Source of the DNA: Thiodubiliella sp900128405
GTDB lineage: Bacteria > Pseudomonadota > Gammaproteobacteria > PS1 > Pseudothioglobaceae
DNA: 64,000 nt
Direction: 5' to 3'
Assembly (NCBI GenBank): GCA_963682085.1
Contig: OY821614.1
Coordinates: forward strand, 1,116,001-1,180,000
The position numbers were made by a program, and so were the translations under genes. Below, piece after piece: positions 19,079-28,543 of this stretch (position 1 is the stretch's first letter; every line of letters begins with the position of its first letter). Under the pieces are notes generated by a model, which saw nothing but the letters and a program-made list of their open reading frames with translations, searched no databases and was not told the DNA's origin.

Positions 19079-22000
19079 TTAGTGTTGCTCAAGTTCAACA
19101 TCAATACCCAGTGAACGAATCTCTTTAATCAATACATTAAAGGATTCTGGCATCACTGATTCTGTTAAATTAACCCCGTCAACAATACTTTTATACATCT
19201 TCGCTCGCCCAGTAACATCATCCGATTTAACCGTTAACATCTCACGCAATGTATGTGCTGCACCATAAGCCTCTAATGCCCAAACTTCCATTTCACCAAA
19301 ACGCTGACCACCGAACTGTGCTTTACCACTAAGTGGCTGTTGTGTAACGAGTGAGTAAGGGCCAGTTGAACGGGCATGCATCTTATCATCAACTAAGTGA
19401 TTGAGTTTCAACATATGCATATAACCGACCGTAATTGGACGGTCAAACGGCTCACCTGTGCGACCATCATAAAGTTGCTCTTGACCAGATTCTGGTAAGT
19501 CGGCTAACTTTAACAAGGACTTAATGTCTTCTTCTTTAATGCCATCAAATACTGGGGTTGCCATTGGCACACCCTCACGAAGGTTGTTTGCCAATTCAAT
19601 AATTTCTTCATCGCTAAACGATGCTAAATTTTCTTGCTTACCATGAGAATTATAAACTTTATCTAAGAAAGCTCTGATTTCTTTAACCATTTCAGTGCGC
19701 TTTTCATCAAGCATGGCGGCAATTTTATGCCCTAACCCTTTTGCTGCATAACCCAAATGAACTTCCAGCACTTGCCCAACATTCATTCGAGACGGCACGC
19801 CTAATGGATTAAGCACTACATCAACAGTAGAACCATCTGCTAAATAAGGCATATCCTCTATTGGAGATATGCGTGAAATAACACCTTTGTTACCATGACG
19901 ACCCGCCATCTTATCACCAACTTGTAAAGTCTTACGCGTTGCCACATAAACTTTAACCATCTTCATAACACCGGGGGGTAATTCTGCACCTTCAACAATC
20001 TTAGCACGCTCATTTTCAAAGAATTTATCAAATTCAACTCGTTTGATTTTCGCTTGTTTAACCAAAGAGGTTACTTCTTTGTTGACAGCGGTATCCTTAA
20101 CTTTGAGCTTGCCAAAATCTTCATCATCTAAAGGCCTCATATTCTTAGAGTTTAACTTCTCCCCTGCTTTAATGCCAGCAACGGCTTTCGTTAACTCATT
20201 ACCTGAAAGTTTCAAACGGATACGACGGAAAATATCACCATCAATAATACCAAATTCATCGTCAATGTCTTTTCTGATTTTTGCTAAACGACTTTCGTCA
20301 ATACTTAAGGCTCTCGCATCTTTTTCAACACGGTCACGAGTAAAGACTTGAACATCGATAACCACACCAGATTTTGATGCACCAATACGCAATGAAGAAT
20401 CCTTGACGCTATTGGCTTTTTCACCAAAAATAGCCCGCAATAATTTTTCTTCTGGAGACAATACAGTTTCACTCTTAGGGGTTACTTTACCTACTAAGAT
20501 ATCACCCCCTTTAACACGGGCACCAACATAAACAATACCGACTTCATCAAGTTTCGCTAAAGCAGATTCACTCACATTAGGGATATCAGCAGTAATTTCT
20601 TCTGAACCCAAAGTGGTGTCACGCGCATAAGCAGTTAGTTCTTCAATATGAATCGTGGTGTAACGATCTTCTTGTATCACACGCTCAGAAATTAAAATTG
20701 AGTCCTCAAAGTTATAACCATTCCATGGCATAAAAGCAATCTTCATATTTTGACCCAGTGCTAATTCACCAAGGTCTGTTGAAGGTCCATCTGCCAATAC
20801 ATCACCTGCAATAATCTTATCGCCTGTTTTCACCAAAGGTTTTTGGTTAATACAAGTATTTTGATTAGAGCGTGCATACTTAGTTAGGTTGTAAATATCA
20901 ACTCCCAACTCACCAGCCTTAGCCTGCTTAGAATCAACACGAATAACGATACGGGAAGCATCAACTGCCTCAACCACACCACTATGCTTTGCCGTTACGC
21001 AAACACGGGAATCGGTTGCCACTACACGCTCAATACCAGTGCCCACTAATGGCTTTTCAGCACGCAATGTTGGCACTGCTTGGCGTTGCATATTTGAACC
21101 CATTAATGCACGGTTCGCATCATCATGCTCTAAGAACGGAATGAGAGATGCTGCCACTGATGAAATTTGCTTAGAGTCAATATCAATTAAGGTTACATTC
21201 TCAGAATTTACCAAGACAAATTCATTTTTATGACGGCAAGAAATTAAATCATCCATCAGCTTACCTTTTGTATCAACATTGGCATTCGCCTGTGCAATGG
21301 TATGCGTAATTTCATCAATCGCAGAAACATAAATAACTTCACTAGTTACTTTGCCCTTTTTAACCACTTGGTATGGTGTTTCTAAAAAACCATAATTATT
21401 AGTTTTAGCATAAACTGCTAAAGTGTTAATCAAACCAATATTTGGTCCTTCTGGTGTTTCAATTGGGCATAAACGACCATAATGCGATGGGTGCACATCA
21501 CGCACTTCAAAGCCAGCGCGTTCACGCGTCAAACCACCCGGACCTAATGCTGAGATACGGCGTTTATGAGTTACACCTGATAATGGATTCACTTGATCCA
21601 TAAACTGAGATAACTGTGAAGAACCAAAAAATTCTTTAACCGCAGCTGACACTGGATTAGAGTTAATTAAGTCTTGTGGGGTTAATTCATCTGTTTCAGC
21701 CAAGTTCAAACCTTCTTTAACTGCTTTTTCAACACGCACCAAACCAATTCTAAATTGATTCTCAATCATTTCACCAATAGCTCTAACACGCCTATTAGCA
21801 AGTGTATCAACATCGTCAACTGAATCTTTGCCATCTTTAATATCGATCAACATTTTAATAACATTCAAAATATCATCATTCGTCAATACATGTTCACCCG
21901 TTTCAGACTCAATACCAAGACGGCGGTTAAGTTTCATACGACCAACCTTAGAAAGATCATAACGGTCATTTTTGAAAAATAAATTGTTAAATAACAAGTT

Positions 22001-23161
22001 AACGGCATCTTCTGTTGCTGGCTCACCTGGACGCATCACATGGTAAATAGACATACGAGCTTCAATTTCAGTTTGCACTTCATCTAAACGCAATGTGTTA
22101 GAAATATAAGCCCCCGTCTGCGACTCATTAATGTAAAGAATTTCAAATTTCTTAACTTTATTGGTTACAAGCAACTCCAAAACTTCTTCAGAAATAACTG
22201 TATTAGCGGCACATAAAATTTCACCCGTTTCTTTATCAACTAAATCTTGAGAAATAACCTTGTCTAACAAATATTCAAGTGGGGTAACCATTGATTCAAT
22301 ACCCGCTTTTTCTAAAATCTTTGTATGTTTGGCTGTGATACGACGACCTTTTTCAACCACAACATCTTTACCAGACATAATATCAAATTCAGCAATTGAG
22401 CCACATAATTTAGCTGGAGATAAGTCTATATTGCAAGATTTTGCTTTAAGCTTGACATTAATTTTGCCAAAGAAGGTATCAAGAATGCCAATTGAATCAA
22501 GACCCATTGCACGCAACAAAGTGGTTACTGGTAATTTACGCCTACGGTCAATTCGCACATATAGATGCTCATGATGATCAAATTCAAAATCTAGCCATGA
22601 GCCACGGTAAGGAATAATACGAGATGAAAATAAAATCTCACCTGAAGAGTGTGTTTTACCTTTGTCATGTTCAAAGATTACACCTGGAGAACGGTGCAAC
22701 TGAGATACCACAACACGCTCAGTACCATTAATAACGAAGGTACCTGTGTCGGTCATTAACGGTAATTGACCAAGATAAACATCTTCTTCAATAATTTGCT
22801 TAACACGACGCTTCTTTTTTAGAATTGAACCATTTTTATCAAACAAAACCAAGTTTAATTTCACTCGTAATATTGAAGCAAAAGTTACACCACGCAACTT
22901 ACATTCTTCAACATTAAATTTTGGCTCTTGCAATGCATAATCAACATATTCAATTTCTGCATAACCATTGTTCGCAGTAATTGGAAATACGGATTGAAAA
23001 ACCGCATGCAAACCAACATTTGTTTTAGTTTCTTTGCCAGCTTGGATAAAACCATTGAATGATTCAATCTGGATAGCCAACAAATCTGGTTCCGTTAAAA
23101 TTGATTCCCTTGAACCAAAATTATTTCTAATTCGCTTTTTTTCAGTAAATGAATAAGCCAT
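19079..23161 (-). CDS. rpoB: RNA polymerase beta subunit
   Basis: A 1,360-residue subunit. The rifampicin-region motif SQLSQFMDQVNPLSGVTHKR is standard, with the usual Asp, His and Arg residues, so no resistance substitution is obvious. The C-terminal clamp-binding part (GGQRFGEMEVWALEAYGAA) is intact. It is transcribed between rplL and rpoC. A hairpin without a T-tract lies in the 161-bp gap upstream. Confidence 0.98.
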   Translation of the reverse strand: MAYSFTEKKRIRNNFGSRESILTEPDLLAIQIESFNGFIQAGKETKTNVGLHAVFQSVFPITANNGYAEIEYVDYALQEPKFNVEECKLRGVTFASILRVKLNLVLFDKNGSILKKKRRVKQIIEEDVYLGQLPLMTDTGTFVINGTERVVVSQLHRSPGVIFEHDKGKTHSSGEILFSSRIIPYRGSWLDFEFDHHEHLYVRIDRRRKLPVTTLLRAMGLDSIGILDTFFGKINVKLKAKSCNIDLSPAKLCGSIAEFDIMSGKDVVVEKGRRITAKHTKILEKAGIESMVTPLEYLLDKVISQDLVDKETGEILCAANTVISEEVLELLVTNKVKKFEILYINESQTGAYISNTLRLDEVQTEIEARMSIYHVMRPGEPATEDAVNLLFNNLFFKNDRYDLSKVGRMKLNRRLGIESETGEHVLTNDDILNVIKMLIDIKDGKDSVDDVDTLANRRVRAIGEMIENQFRIGLVRVEKAVKEGLNLAETDELTPQDLINSNPVSAAVKEFFGSSQLSQFMDQVNPLSGVTHKRRISALGPGGLTRERAGFEVRDVHPSHYGRLCPIETPEGPNIGLINTLAVYAKTNNYGFLETPYQVVKKGKVTSEVIYVSAIDEITHTIAQANANVDTKGKLMDDLISCRHKNEFVLVNSENVTLIDIDSKQISSVAASLIPFLEHDDANRALMGSNMQRQAVPTLRAEKPLVGTGIERVVATDSRVCVTAKHSGVVEAVDASRIVIRVDSKQAKAGELGVDIYNLTKYARSNQNTCINQKPLVKTGDKIIAGDVLADGPSTDLGELALGQNMKIAFMPWNGYNFEDSILISERVIQEDRYTTIHIEELTAYARDTTLGSEEITADIPNVSESALAKLDEVGIVYVGARVKGGDILVGKVTPKSETVLSPEEKLLRAIFGEKANSVKDSSLRIGASKSGVVIDVQVFTRDRVEKDARALSIDESRLAKIRKDIDDEFGIIDGDIFRRIRLKLSGNELTKAVAGIKAGEKLNSKNMRPLDDEDFGKLKVKDTAVNKEVTSLVKQAKIKRVEFDKFFENERAKIVEGAELPPGVMKMVKVYVATRKTLQVGDKMAGRHGNKGVISRISPIEDMPYLADGSTVDVVLNPLGVPSRMNVGQVLEVHLGYAAKGLGHKIAAMLDEKRTEMVKEIRAFLDKVYNSHGKQENLASFSDEEIIELANNLREGVPMATPVFDGIKEEDIKSLLKLADLPESGQEQLYDGRTGEPFDRPITVGYMHMLKLNHLVDDKMHARSTGPYSLVTQQPLSGKAQFGGQRFGEMEVWALEAYGAAHTLREMLTVKSDDVTGRAKMYKSIVDGVNLTESVMPESFNVLIKEIRSLGIDVELEQH

Positions 23162-23242
23162 AGTACCTCACATTATTTGATCTTACAATTAACAATTTTT
23201 CTTAAAAGACAATATATAAATAAAGTCTTTTTAATAATAGGG

Positions 23243-23268
23243 TCAGCCTATAAAAATTTATAGACTGA
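23243..23268 (-). promoter_or_regulatory. Hairpin in the rplL-rpoB spacer
   Basis: TCAG plus CTATAAA pair with TTTATAG plus CTGA, with one mismatch and a very tight loop. No T-run follows in the minus direction. In Escherichia coli the same spacer holds an attenuator and an RNase III site; a processing role here is inference by position. Confidence 0.4.
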
Positions 23269-23322
23269 TAAAAACACTAAAATCCCCTTACGGAAGTTTT
23301 AATATTTTTTTTGTAGAAGTAA

Positions 23323-23700
23323 TTACTTAAGTTCTACGCTAGCACCAGCTTCTTCAAGCTGTTTCTTAATGTCTTCAGATTCAGCTTTAGATGCGCCTTC
23401 TTTAATTGCAGCAGGTGCTGATTCAACCATATCTTTAGCCTCTTTAAGACCAAGACCAGTAATAGCACGAACTGCTTTAATAACAGCAACTTTCTTTTCA
23501 CCAAAACTTGTCAACATTACATTGAACTCGTCTTTTTCTTCTACTGCTGCACCAGCGTCTGCTGCTACTGCTACTGGTGCTGCCGCTGCTGCCGCTGATA
23601 CACCAAACTTTTCTTCCATTGCTGAAACCAATTCAACAACATCCATTACTGACATATCAGCAATTGCATTTAAAATATCTTCATTGGTTAATTTAGCCAT
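23323..23700 (-). CDS. rplL: Ribosomal protein bL12 (L7/L12)
   Basis: A 125-residue stalk protein with the N-terminal dimerisation helix pair, an Ala-rich hinge at about 36-52 and the conserved C-terminal factor-binding domain (AVIKAVRAITGLGLKEAKDMVE). It recruits translation factors to the ribosome. It follows rplJ after 22 bp. Confidence 0.97.
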   Translation of the reverse strand: MAKLTNEDILNAIADMSVMDVVELVSAMEEKFGVSAAAAAAPVAVAADAGAAVEEKDEFNVMLTSFGEKKVAVIKAVRAITGLGLKEAKDMVESAPAAIKEGASKAESEDIKKQLEEAGASVELK

Positions 23701-23722
23701 GATATTTTCTCCTTTTTTATTA

Positions 23723-24244
23723 TTATTGTTTTTGTTGTGCCACTGCTGAAACCACTCGAGTTATTTGACTAGGGATATCATTTAAACCCCTTGCTAATTT
23801 CTCAACTGGTGCCAACATTAATGCCATAACTAAGCTAATCGCCTGATCTTTAGTTGGCAAATCTGCAATTCGCTTAAGTTCTTTTGCTTCCACAAAATCC
23901 CCTGAAACGCCCAGACCTTTAACAACCAAATCTTCGTTTTCTTTGACGAAATTATTGAATACACGGGCTACTGCACCTGGGTCTTCTTGTGAAAAACCAA
24001 GAATCACCGGCCCACTAAGCACAGGCATTACACATTCGCATACTGTATCCTCTAACGCTCTTTTTGCCAATGAATTCTTTACAACCCGTAAAGAAACACT
24101 TGCATCCATTGCACTAGCACGAAGGTTAGTCATTTGCGCAACTGTTAATCCGCGATATTCAGCTACGCCAACAGCAATACTACCCTTAGCGAGTGCATTT
24201 ACTTGTTTGACAACAACTTTTTTTGCTTCAAGATTTAGAGCCAT
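23723..24244 (-). CDS. rplJ: Ribosomal protein uL10
   Basis: A 173-residue stalk base protein (N-terminal MALNLEAKKVVVKQVNALA, then VAEYRGLTVAQMTNLR). It binds 23S rRNA and bL12 dimers through its C-terminal helix. A 275-bp leader separates it from rplA, where autoregulation by L10-L12 would act. A GGAGAG ribosome binding site precedes the start. Confidence 0.97.
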   Translation of the reverse strand: MALNLEAKKVVVKQVNALAKGSIAVGVAEYRGLTVAQMTNLRASAMDASVSLRVVKNSLAKRALEDTVCECVMPVLSGPVILGFSQEDPGAVARVFNNFVKENEDLVVKGLGVSGDFVEAKELKRIADLPTKDQAISLVMALMLAPVEKLARGLNDIPSQITRVVSAVAQQKQ

Positions 24245-24519
24245 TTTGTCTCTCTCCTAAACAGTCTACTAAACTTAGAAATAAAAAATATAAATTTGCA
24301 CCCATACTTTCTCTACCTAAGCTCAGTTTAAAAAAAAGAAAGTTATATTAATATAACCTTCACCCTAGAGTATTTGCTAGAACATCCTAACACCACCCTC
24401 TACATAGGCCAACTGTATTACCAGCCAATTAAACAAACACACCAGGAGGAATGTTTGAACCTATGGTCTTTGAGGTCATAGAACAATCTAAAACCTAAAA
24501 GAATTTTTTTTGGTTAAAC
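24245..24519 (-). promoter_or_regulatory. rplJ leader with terminator-like hairpin
   Basis: The 275-bp space between rplA and rplJ has the length and position of the L10-L12 autoregulatory leader. Inside it, at 24331-24360, GTTATAT and ATATAAC pair around TA and are followed in the minus direction by TTTCTTTTTTTT, which looks like an attenuator. A second small hairpin (CTATG/CATAG) lies near 24461-24482. Function is inferred from position and structure. Confidence 0.45.
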
Positions 24520-25215
24520 TTAAATGTCAACCGATGTTAAATCAACCCCAACACCTGGACCCATTGTTGATGAAACGCTCACTCTTTTAAAATAAATACC
24601 TTTGGCTGAACTGGGTTTAGCTTTTTTCAATGCTTCCATTAAGGCAACAATATTTTCAGCTAATGCTTCCGCTGTAAATGATGCCCTGCCAATGCCTGCA
24701 TGAATAATACCTGCTTTGTCAGTGCGATAACGCACTTGACCTGCTTTAGCGTTATTCACTGCAGTTGCAACATCGGGCGTTACTGTGCCAACTTTAGGGT
24801 TAGGCATTAAGCCTCTAGGGCCCAATACTTGTCCTAAACGACCAACAACGCCCATCGCATCTGGAGAAGCAATAACCACATCATAATTTAGATCACCATC
24901 TTGCATAGTTTTCATTAAATCTTCCATGCCGACTACATCGGCACCTGCAGCTTTTGCTTTCTCTACATTGTCACCTTGAGTAAATACTGCGACACGCACT
25001 GATTTTCCAGTGCCATTTGGTAATACTACTGCACCACGCACATTTTGGTCAGATTTATTAGCATCAACACCAAGATTAACACTAACATCAATAGATTCGT
25101 CAAATTTTGCAGTTGAGCATTCTTTTAATAAGGTAAGTGCATCAATAATCGCATAACGCTTTTCTTCTTCAATCTTTGTTGCAAATTGTTTTTGTTTTTT
25201 TGTTAACTTAGCCAT
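24520..25215 (-). CDS. rplA: Ribosomal protein uL1
   Basis: A 231-residue protein of the L1 stalk that binds 23S rRNA and, in other bacteria, represses the rplKA mRNA. Conserved GPRGLMPNPKVGTV and KAGQVRYRTDK blocks are seen. I start it at the ATG at 25215 (MAKLTKKQKQ), which has a GGAGG box, rather than at an upstream codon inside rplK. It begins one base after the rplK stop. Confidence 0.97.
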   Translation of the reverse strand: MAKLTKKQKQFATKIEEEKRYAIIDALTLLKECSTAKFDESIDVSVNLGVDANKSDQNVRGAVVLPNGTGKSVRVAVFTQGDNVEKAKAAGADVVGMEDLMKTMQDGDLNYDVVIASPDAMGVVGRLGQVLGPRGLMPNPKVGTVTPDVATAVNNAKAGQVRYRTDKAGIIHAGIGRASFTAEALAENIVALMEALKKAKPSSAKGIYFKRVSVSSTMGPGVGVDLTSVDI

Positions 25216-25216
25216 C

Positions 25217-25645
25217 TTAACCCTCCACTTCAATACCCATAGAACGGGCTGTGCCAGCAATAATACTTACTGCTGCTTCCATATCATTGGCATTTAAATC
25301 TTTCATTTTAATCGTCGCAACTTCTTCTAATTGTGCACGAGTAATTTTGCCTACTTTATCAAGGTGTGGCACGCCACTGCCTTTTTTAATACCTGTAACT
25401 TTTAGAATTAACAGTGCTGCTGGCGGCGTCTTGGTAATAAATGTAAAACTACGATCACTATAAACCGTAATAACCACTGGCACTTTCATACCTTTATCTA
25501 TGTCTTGCGTTGAAGCGTTAAACGCTTTACAAAATTCCATAATATTCACACCATGCTGACCCAATGCTGGACCTACTGGTGGCGAAGGGTTTGCCTCCTG
25601 TGCTGGAATCTGCAGCTTAATATATGATTCAATTTTTTTAGCCAT
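25217..25645 (-). CDS. rplK: Ribosomal protein uL11
   Basis: A 142-residue protein with the typical N-terminal KLQIPAQEANPSPPVGPALGQHG block and a C-terminal rRNA-binding domain ending SIIAGTARSMGIEVEG. It helps form the GTPase-associated centre. It lies between nusG and rplA. Confidence 0.98.
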   Translation of the reverse strand: MAKKIESYIKLQIPAQEANPSPPVGPALGQHGVNIMEFCKAFNASTQDIDKGMKVPVVITVYSDRSFTFITKTPPAALLILKVTGIKKGSGVPHLDKVGKITRAQLEEVATIKMKDLNANDMEAAVSIIAGTARSMGIEVEG

Positions 25646-25723
25646 TTTTTATCTCCTTATGGGTGCAAACGCTCTATCTAAAATTAAGCTCCCCTGTTAA
25701 ATTCAACCCGAAGGTTTCACCTT

Positions 25724-26257
25724 TTAAGTCTTCGCCACCTGCGAAAACTCTAACTCTACTGGTGTAGTGCGTCCAAAAATCAACACCTCTACTTTTAGTA
25801 AATTCTTTTCATAGTCAACCGATTCAACTGTGCCATTGAACTCATTAAACGGCCCGTCAATAACCAAAATTTCTTCACCCGGTTGGTAAGCAACCTTGGG
25901 TTTCGGCTTATCTGTACCTTCCTGAACACGCGCCATAATCTTATCAACTTCACGCTGAGTAATTGGCGATGGCTTACCTGAAGATCCCCCAATAAAACCA
26001 ATCACATTTGTGGTATTTTTTACCGCTAGCCAGCTTTGCTCAGTAAGCTCCATGTGAATCAACATATAACCTGGGAAAAATTTGCGTTCTGCAGTTTTCT
26101 TTTGACCATCTTTAAGCTCTACTACTTGCTCAGTTGGAATCATAACATCGCTAAGCAAGTCTGTTAAGTTCTCTCTTTCAATTGACTCTTCAATTGCAAC
26201 TTTTACTTTCGCTTCATAGCCACTTCTTGCATGGAGCACATACCATCTCTTAGACAT
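25724..26257 (-). CDS. nusG: Transcription termination/antitermination factor NusG
   Basis: A 177-residue protein with an N-terminal NGN domain (RWYVLHARSGYEAKVKVAIE) and a C-terminal KOW domain (VIDGPFNEFNGTVESVD). It binds RNA polymerase and couples transcription with Rho or with the ribosome. It is located between secE and rplK as in other Gammaproteobacteria, 13 bp after secE. Confidence 0.97.
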   Translation of the reverse strand: MSKRWYVLHARSGYEAKVKVAIEESIERENLTDLLSDVMIPTEQVVELKDGQKKTAERKFFPGYMLIHMELTEQSWLAVKNTTNVIGFIGGSSGKPSPITQREVDKIMARVQEGTDKPKPKVAYQPGEEILVIDGPFNEFNGTVESVDYEKNLLKVEVLIFGRTTPVELEFSQVAKT

Positions 26258-26270
26258 TTTATAATCCCTT

Positions 26271-26645
26271 TTAATTTGTTAATAACTGAACAGCCCAAGT
26301 AAAAAACGCATCAACAATCCATAAGAAAATAGCAACAATAACCACTGCCACCATAATCATACCAGTCGTTTTAAGCGTTTCATCTTTTGTCGGCCAAACA
26401 ACTTTGCGCAATTCGATCTTTGTTTCTTTCGAAAATGCTTTTAAACGAATGCCTTGCGGTGATTTTAAAAAAACAAATCCTGCTATTACTAAACCCACTA
26501 GCAAAACCAACACTTTATAGAGTGTTGTGTTTAACGCCAGTGGGTCTAAATAGAAAAACACAAGAAAGCCTATAACAATAAGAATTGATATTATCAATCC
26601 TACTGACGACTCTGTTTTTGCTTGATTCTCTGTATTCTTACTCAC
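26271..26645 (-). CDS. secE: Protein translocase subunit SecE
   Basis: A 124-residue inner-membrane protein with three transmembrane helices (about 16-33, 41-60 and 94-117), like the E. coli long form, and the conserved amphipathic segment ELRKVVWPTKDET. It clamps SecY in the Sec channel. I chose the GTG at 26645 (VSKNTENQ) because an AGGA box lies six bases upstream; a longer frame would run into the tRNA-Trp gene. Confidence 0.93.
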   Translation of the reverse strand: MSKNTENQAKTESSVGLIISILIVIGFLVFFYLDPLALNTTLYKVLVLLVGLVIAGFVFLKSPQGIRLKAFSKETKIELRKVVWPTKDETLKTTGMIMVAVVIVAIFLWIVDAFFTWAVQLLTN

Positions 26646-26661
26646 ATTACATCCTTTAATA

Positions 26662-26737
26662 TGGCAGGCAAGGAGGGACTCGAACCCCCAACCAACGGTT
26701 TTGGAGACCGCCACTCTACCAATTGAGCCACTTGCCT
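26662..26737 (-). tRNA. trpT: tRNA-Trp (CCA)
   Basis: 76 nt. Acceptor stem AGGCAAG/CTTGCCT, discriminator G, encoded CCA end, and anticodon CCA in the loop CTCCAAA. It lies between tuf and secE. Confidence 0.95.
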
Positions 26738-26822
26738 AAATTAAGAATGCCTATACCAGTCAAACGACCGCTAAAGGCATTCTTTTATAAGGCTCAAAAA
26801 AAATATTTGAGCCAGTTTTCTC

Positions 26823-28013
26823 TTAATCTATCACCTTAGCAACAACACCCGCACCAACAGTGCGTCCACCTTCTCTGATGGCAAATCTCAAACCTTCTTC
26901 CATGGCGATTGGTGATAATAATTCAACTTCCATTTTCACATTGTCACCTGGCATCACCATTTCTACATCTTTTGGTAGTTGGCAAGCACCTGTAACATCG
27001 GTTGTTCTAAAATAGAACTGTGGACGGTAATTATTGAAGAATGGTGTGTGTCGTCCACCTTCATCTTTGCTTAAAATATAAACTTCTGCTTCAAATTTTG
27101 AATGTGGCTTGATTGAACCGGGCTTAGCCAATACTTGACCACGCTCCACATCTTCACGCTTGGTGCCACGAAGTAGAACACCAACATTATCGCCAGCTTC
27201 ACCAGAATCTAATAATTTACGGAACATTTCAACCCCTGTGCAAGTGGTTGTTTGTGTGTCTCTAATACCAACGATTTCAATTTCGTCATTGACATTAACA
27301 ATACCTGCTTCAATACGACCTGTGACTACTGTGCCACGACCAGAGATTGAGAATACATCTTCAATTGGCATAATAAATGACTTGTCTGTATCACGCTTAG
27401 GTGTTGGGATATATGAATCCAATGCTTCAACTAATTTAACGATAGAAGGGACACCAATGTCGGAAGTGTCGCCTTCTAGTGCTTTAAGTGCAGAGCCAAA
27501 AATAACTGGCGTGTCATCACCTGGGAAGTCGTATTCAGTCAAAAGTTCACGGATTTCCATTTCTACTAATTCTACCAATTCTTCATCGTCAACCATATCG
27601 GCTTTGTTCATATAAACAAGAATGTAAGGAACGCCTACTTGCTTAGACAAAAGGATGTGCTCACGAGTTTGTGCCATTGGGCCGTCTGTGGCAGCAATAA
27701 CGATAATGGCGCCATCCATTTGGGCGGCACCAGTAATCATATTCTTGACATAATCGGCATGTCCTGGGCAATCAACATGAGCATAATGGCGAGCACTTGA
27801 TTCATATTCCACATGTGCAGTTGAAATAGTAATACCACGCTCTCTTTCTTCAGGGGCATTATCAATATCTGCATAGTCGTTAAACTCACCGCCATTGATT
27901 TCTGCCATAACTTTAGTAATGGCTGCTGTTAGGGTGGTTTTACCGTGGTCAACATGACCGATGGTGCCTACATTTACATGGGGTTTGGTTCTTTCGAATT
28001 TTTCTTTTGACAT
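26823..28013 (-). CDS. tuf: Elongation factor Tu
   Basis: A 396-residue GTPase that delivers aminoacyl-tRNA to the ribosome. GTP-binding motifs are GHVDHGKT, DCPGHADY and NKAD (the usual Cys of NKCD is Ala here). Domains 2 and 3 are intact. It lies between tRNA-Thr and tRNA-Trp in the classical tufB arrangement. Confidence 0.98.
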   Translation of the reverse strand: MSKEKFERTKPHVNVGTIGHVDHGKTTLTAAITKVMAEINGGEFNDYADIDNAPEERERGITISTAHVEYESSARHYAHVDCPGHADYVKNMITGAAQMDGAIIVIAATDGPMAQTREHILLSKQVGVPYILVYMNKADMVDDEELVELVEMEIRELLTEYDFPGDDTPVIFGSALKALEGDTSDIGVPSIVKLVEALDSYIPTPKRDTDKSFIMPIEDVFSISGRGTVVTGRIEAGIVNVNDEIEIVGIRDTQTTTCTGVEMFRKLLDSGEAGDNVGVLLRGTKREDVERGQVLAKPGSIKPHSKFEAEVYILSKDEGGRHTPFFNNYRPQFYFRTTDVTGACQLPKDVEMVMPGDNVKMEVELLSPIAMEEGLRFAIREGGRTVGAGVVAKVID

Positions 28014-28045
28014 TTTTTATTCCTCTTCTATTATTACAATTAATT

Positions 28046-28121
28046 TGGAGCTCACCAGCGGACTTGAACCGCTGACCTCTTCCTTACCAAGGAAGTACTC
28101 TACCGACTGAGCTAGGCGAGC
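28046..28121 (-). tRNA. thrT: tRNA-Thr (GGT)
   Basis: 76 nt. Acceptor GCTCGCC pairs with GGTGAGC (one G-T pair), discriminator T, encoded CCA, and anticodon GGT. It is the tRNA nearest to tuf. Confidence 0.95.
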
Positions 28122-28145
28122 GCAACCTTTTCTCTCTTTCCTACC

Positions 28146-28219
28146 TGGAGCGGGTAGCGAGAATCGAACTCGCCTCATTGGCTTGGAAGGCCAAGGTAAT
28201 ACCGATATACGATACCCGC
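28146..28219 (-). tRNA. glyT: tRNA-Gly (TCC)
   Basis: 74 nt. Acceptor GCGGGTA/TACCCGC, encoded CCA, and anticodon TCC in the loop CTTCCAA between TTGGC and GCCAA. Confidence 0.95.
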
Positions 28220-28239
28220 AAAATTTTTAAACTTTACTT

Positions 28240-28326
<87 letters not shown>

Positions 28327-28543
28327 CCAAAAAACAATCGGACATTATCCCATAACTTATTATATTCCACAAGGTTTTTTTTTAATAAAATAAAAGGTAA
28401 TCTTAAAAGCTTTAATGCACTTTAGTAGAATGCAAAAAGTAGGGTATTTGTTAACCAAAAATATCATCAAAAACCAATGCCACTCCTTAAAAAAAATTCC
28501 ATAAAGCCTCACTAAAGTTTATGAAAACCTCTATACAAGTAAA

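Noticed and set aside
27160..27615. A 151-codon frame opposite tuf
   Set aside because: Antisense of a highly conserved gene; codon bias of tuf alone explains the open frame.
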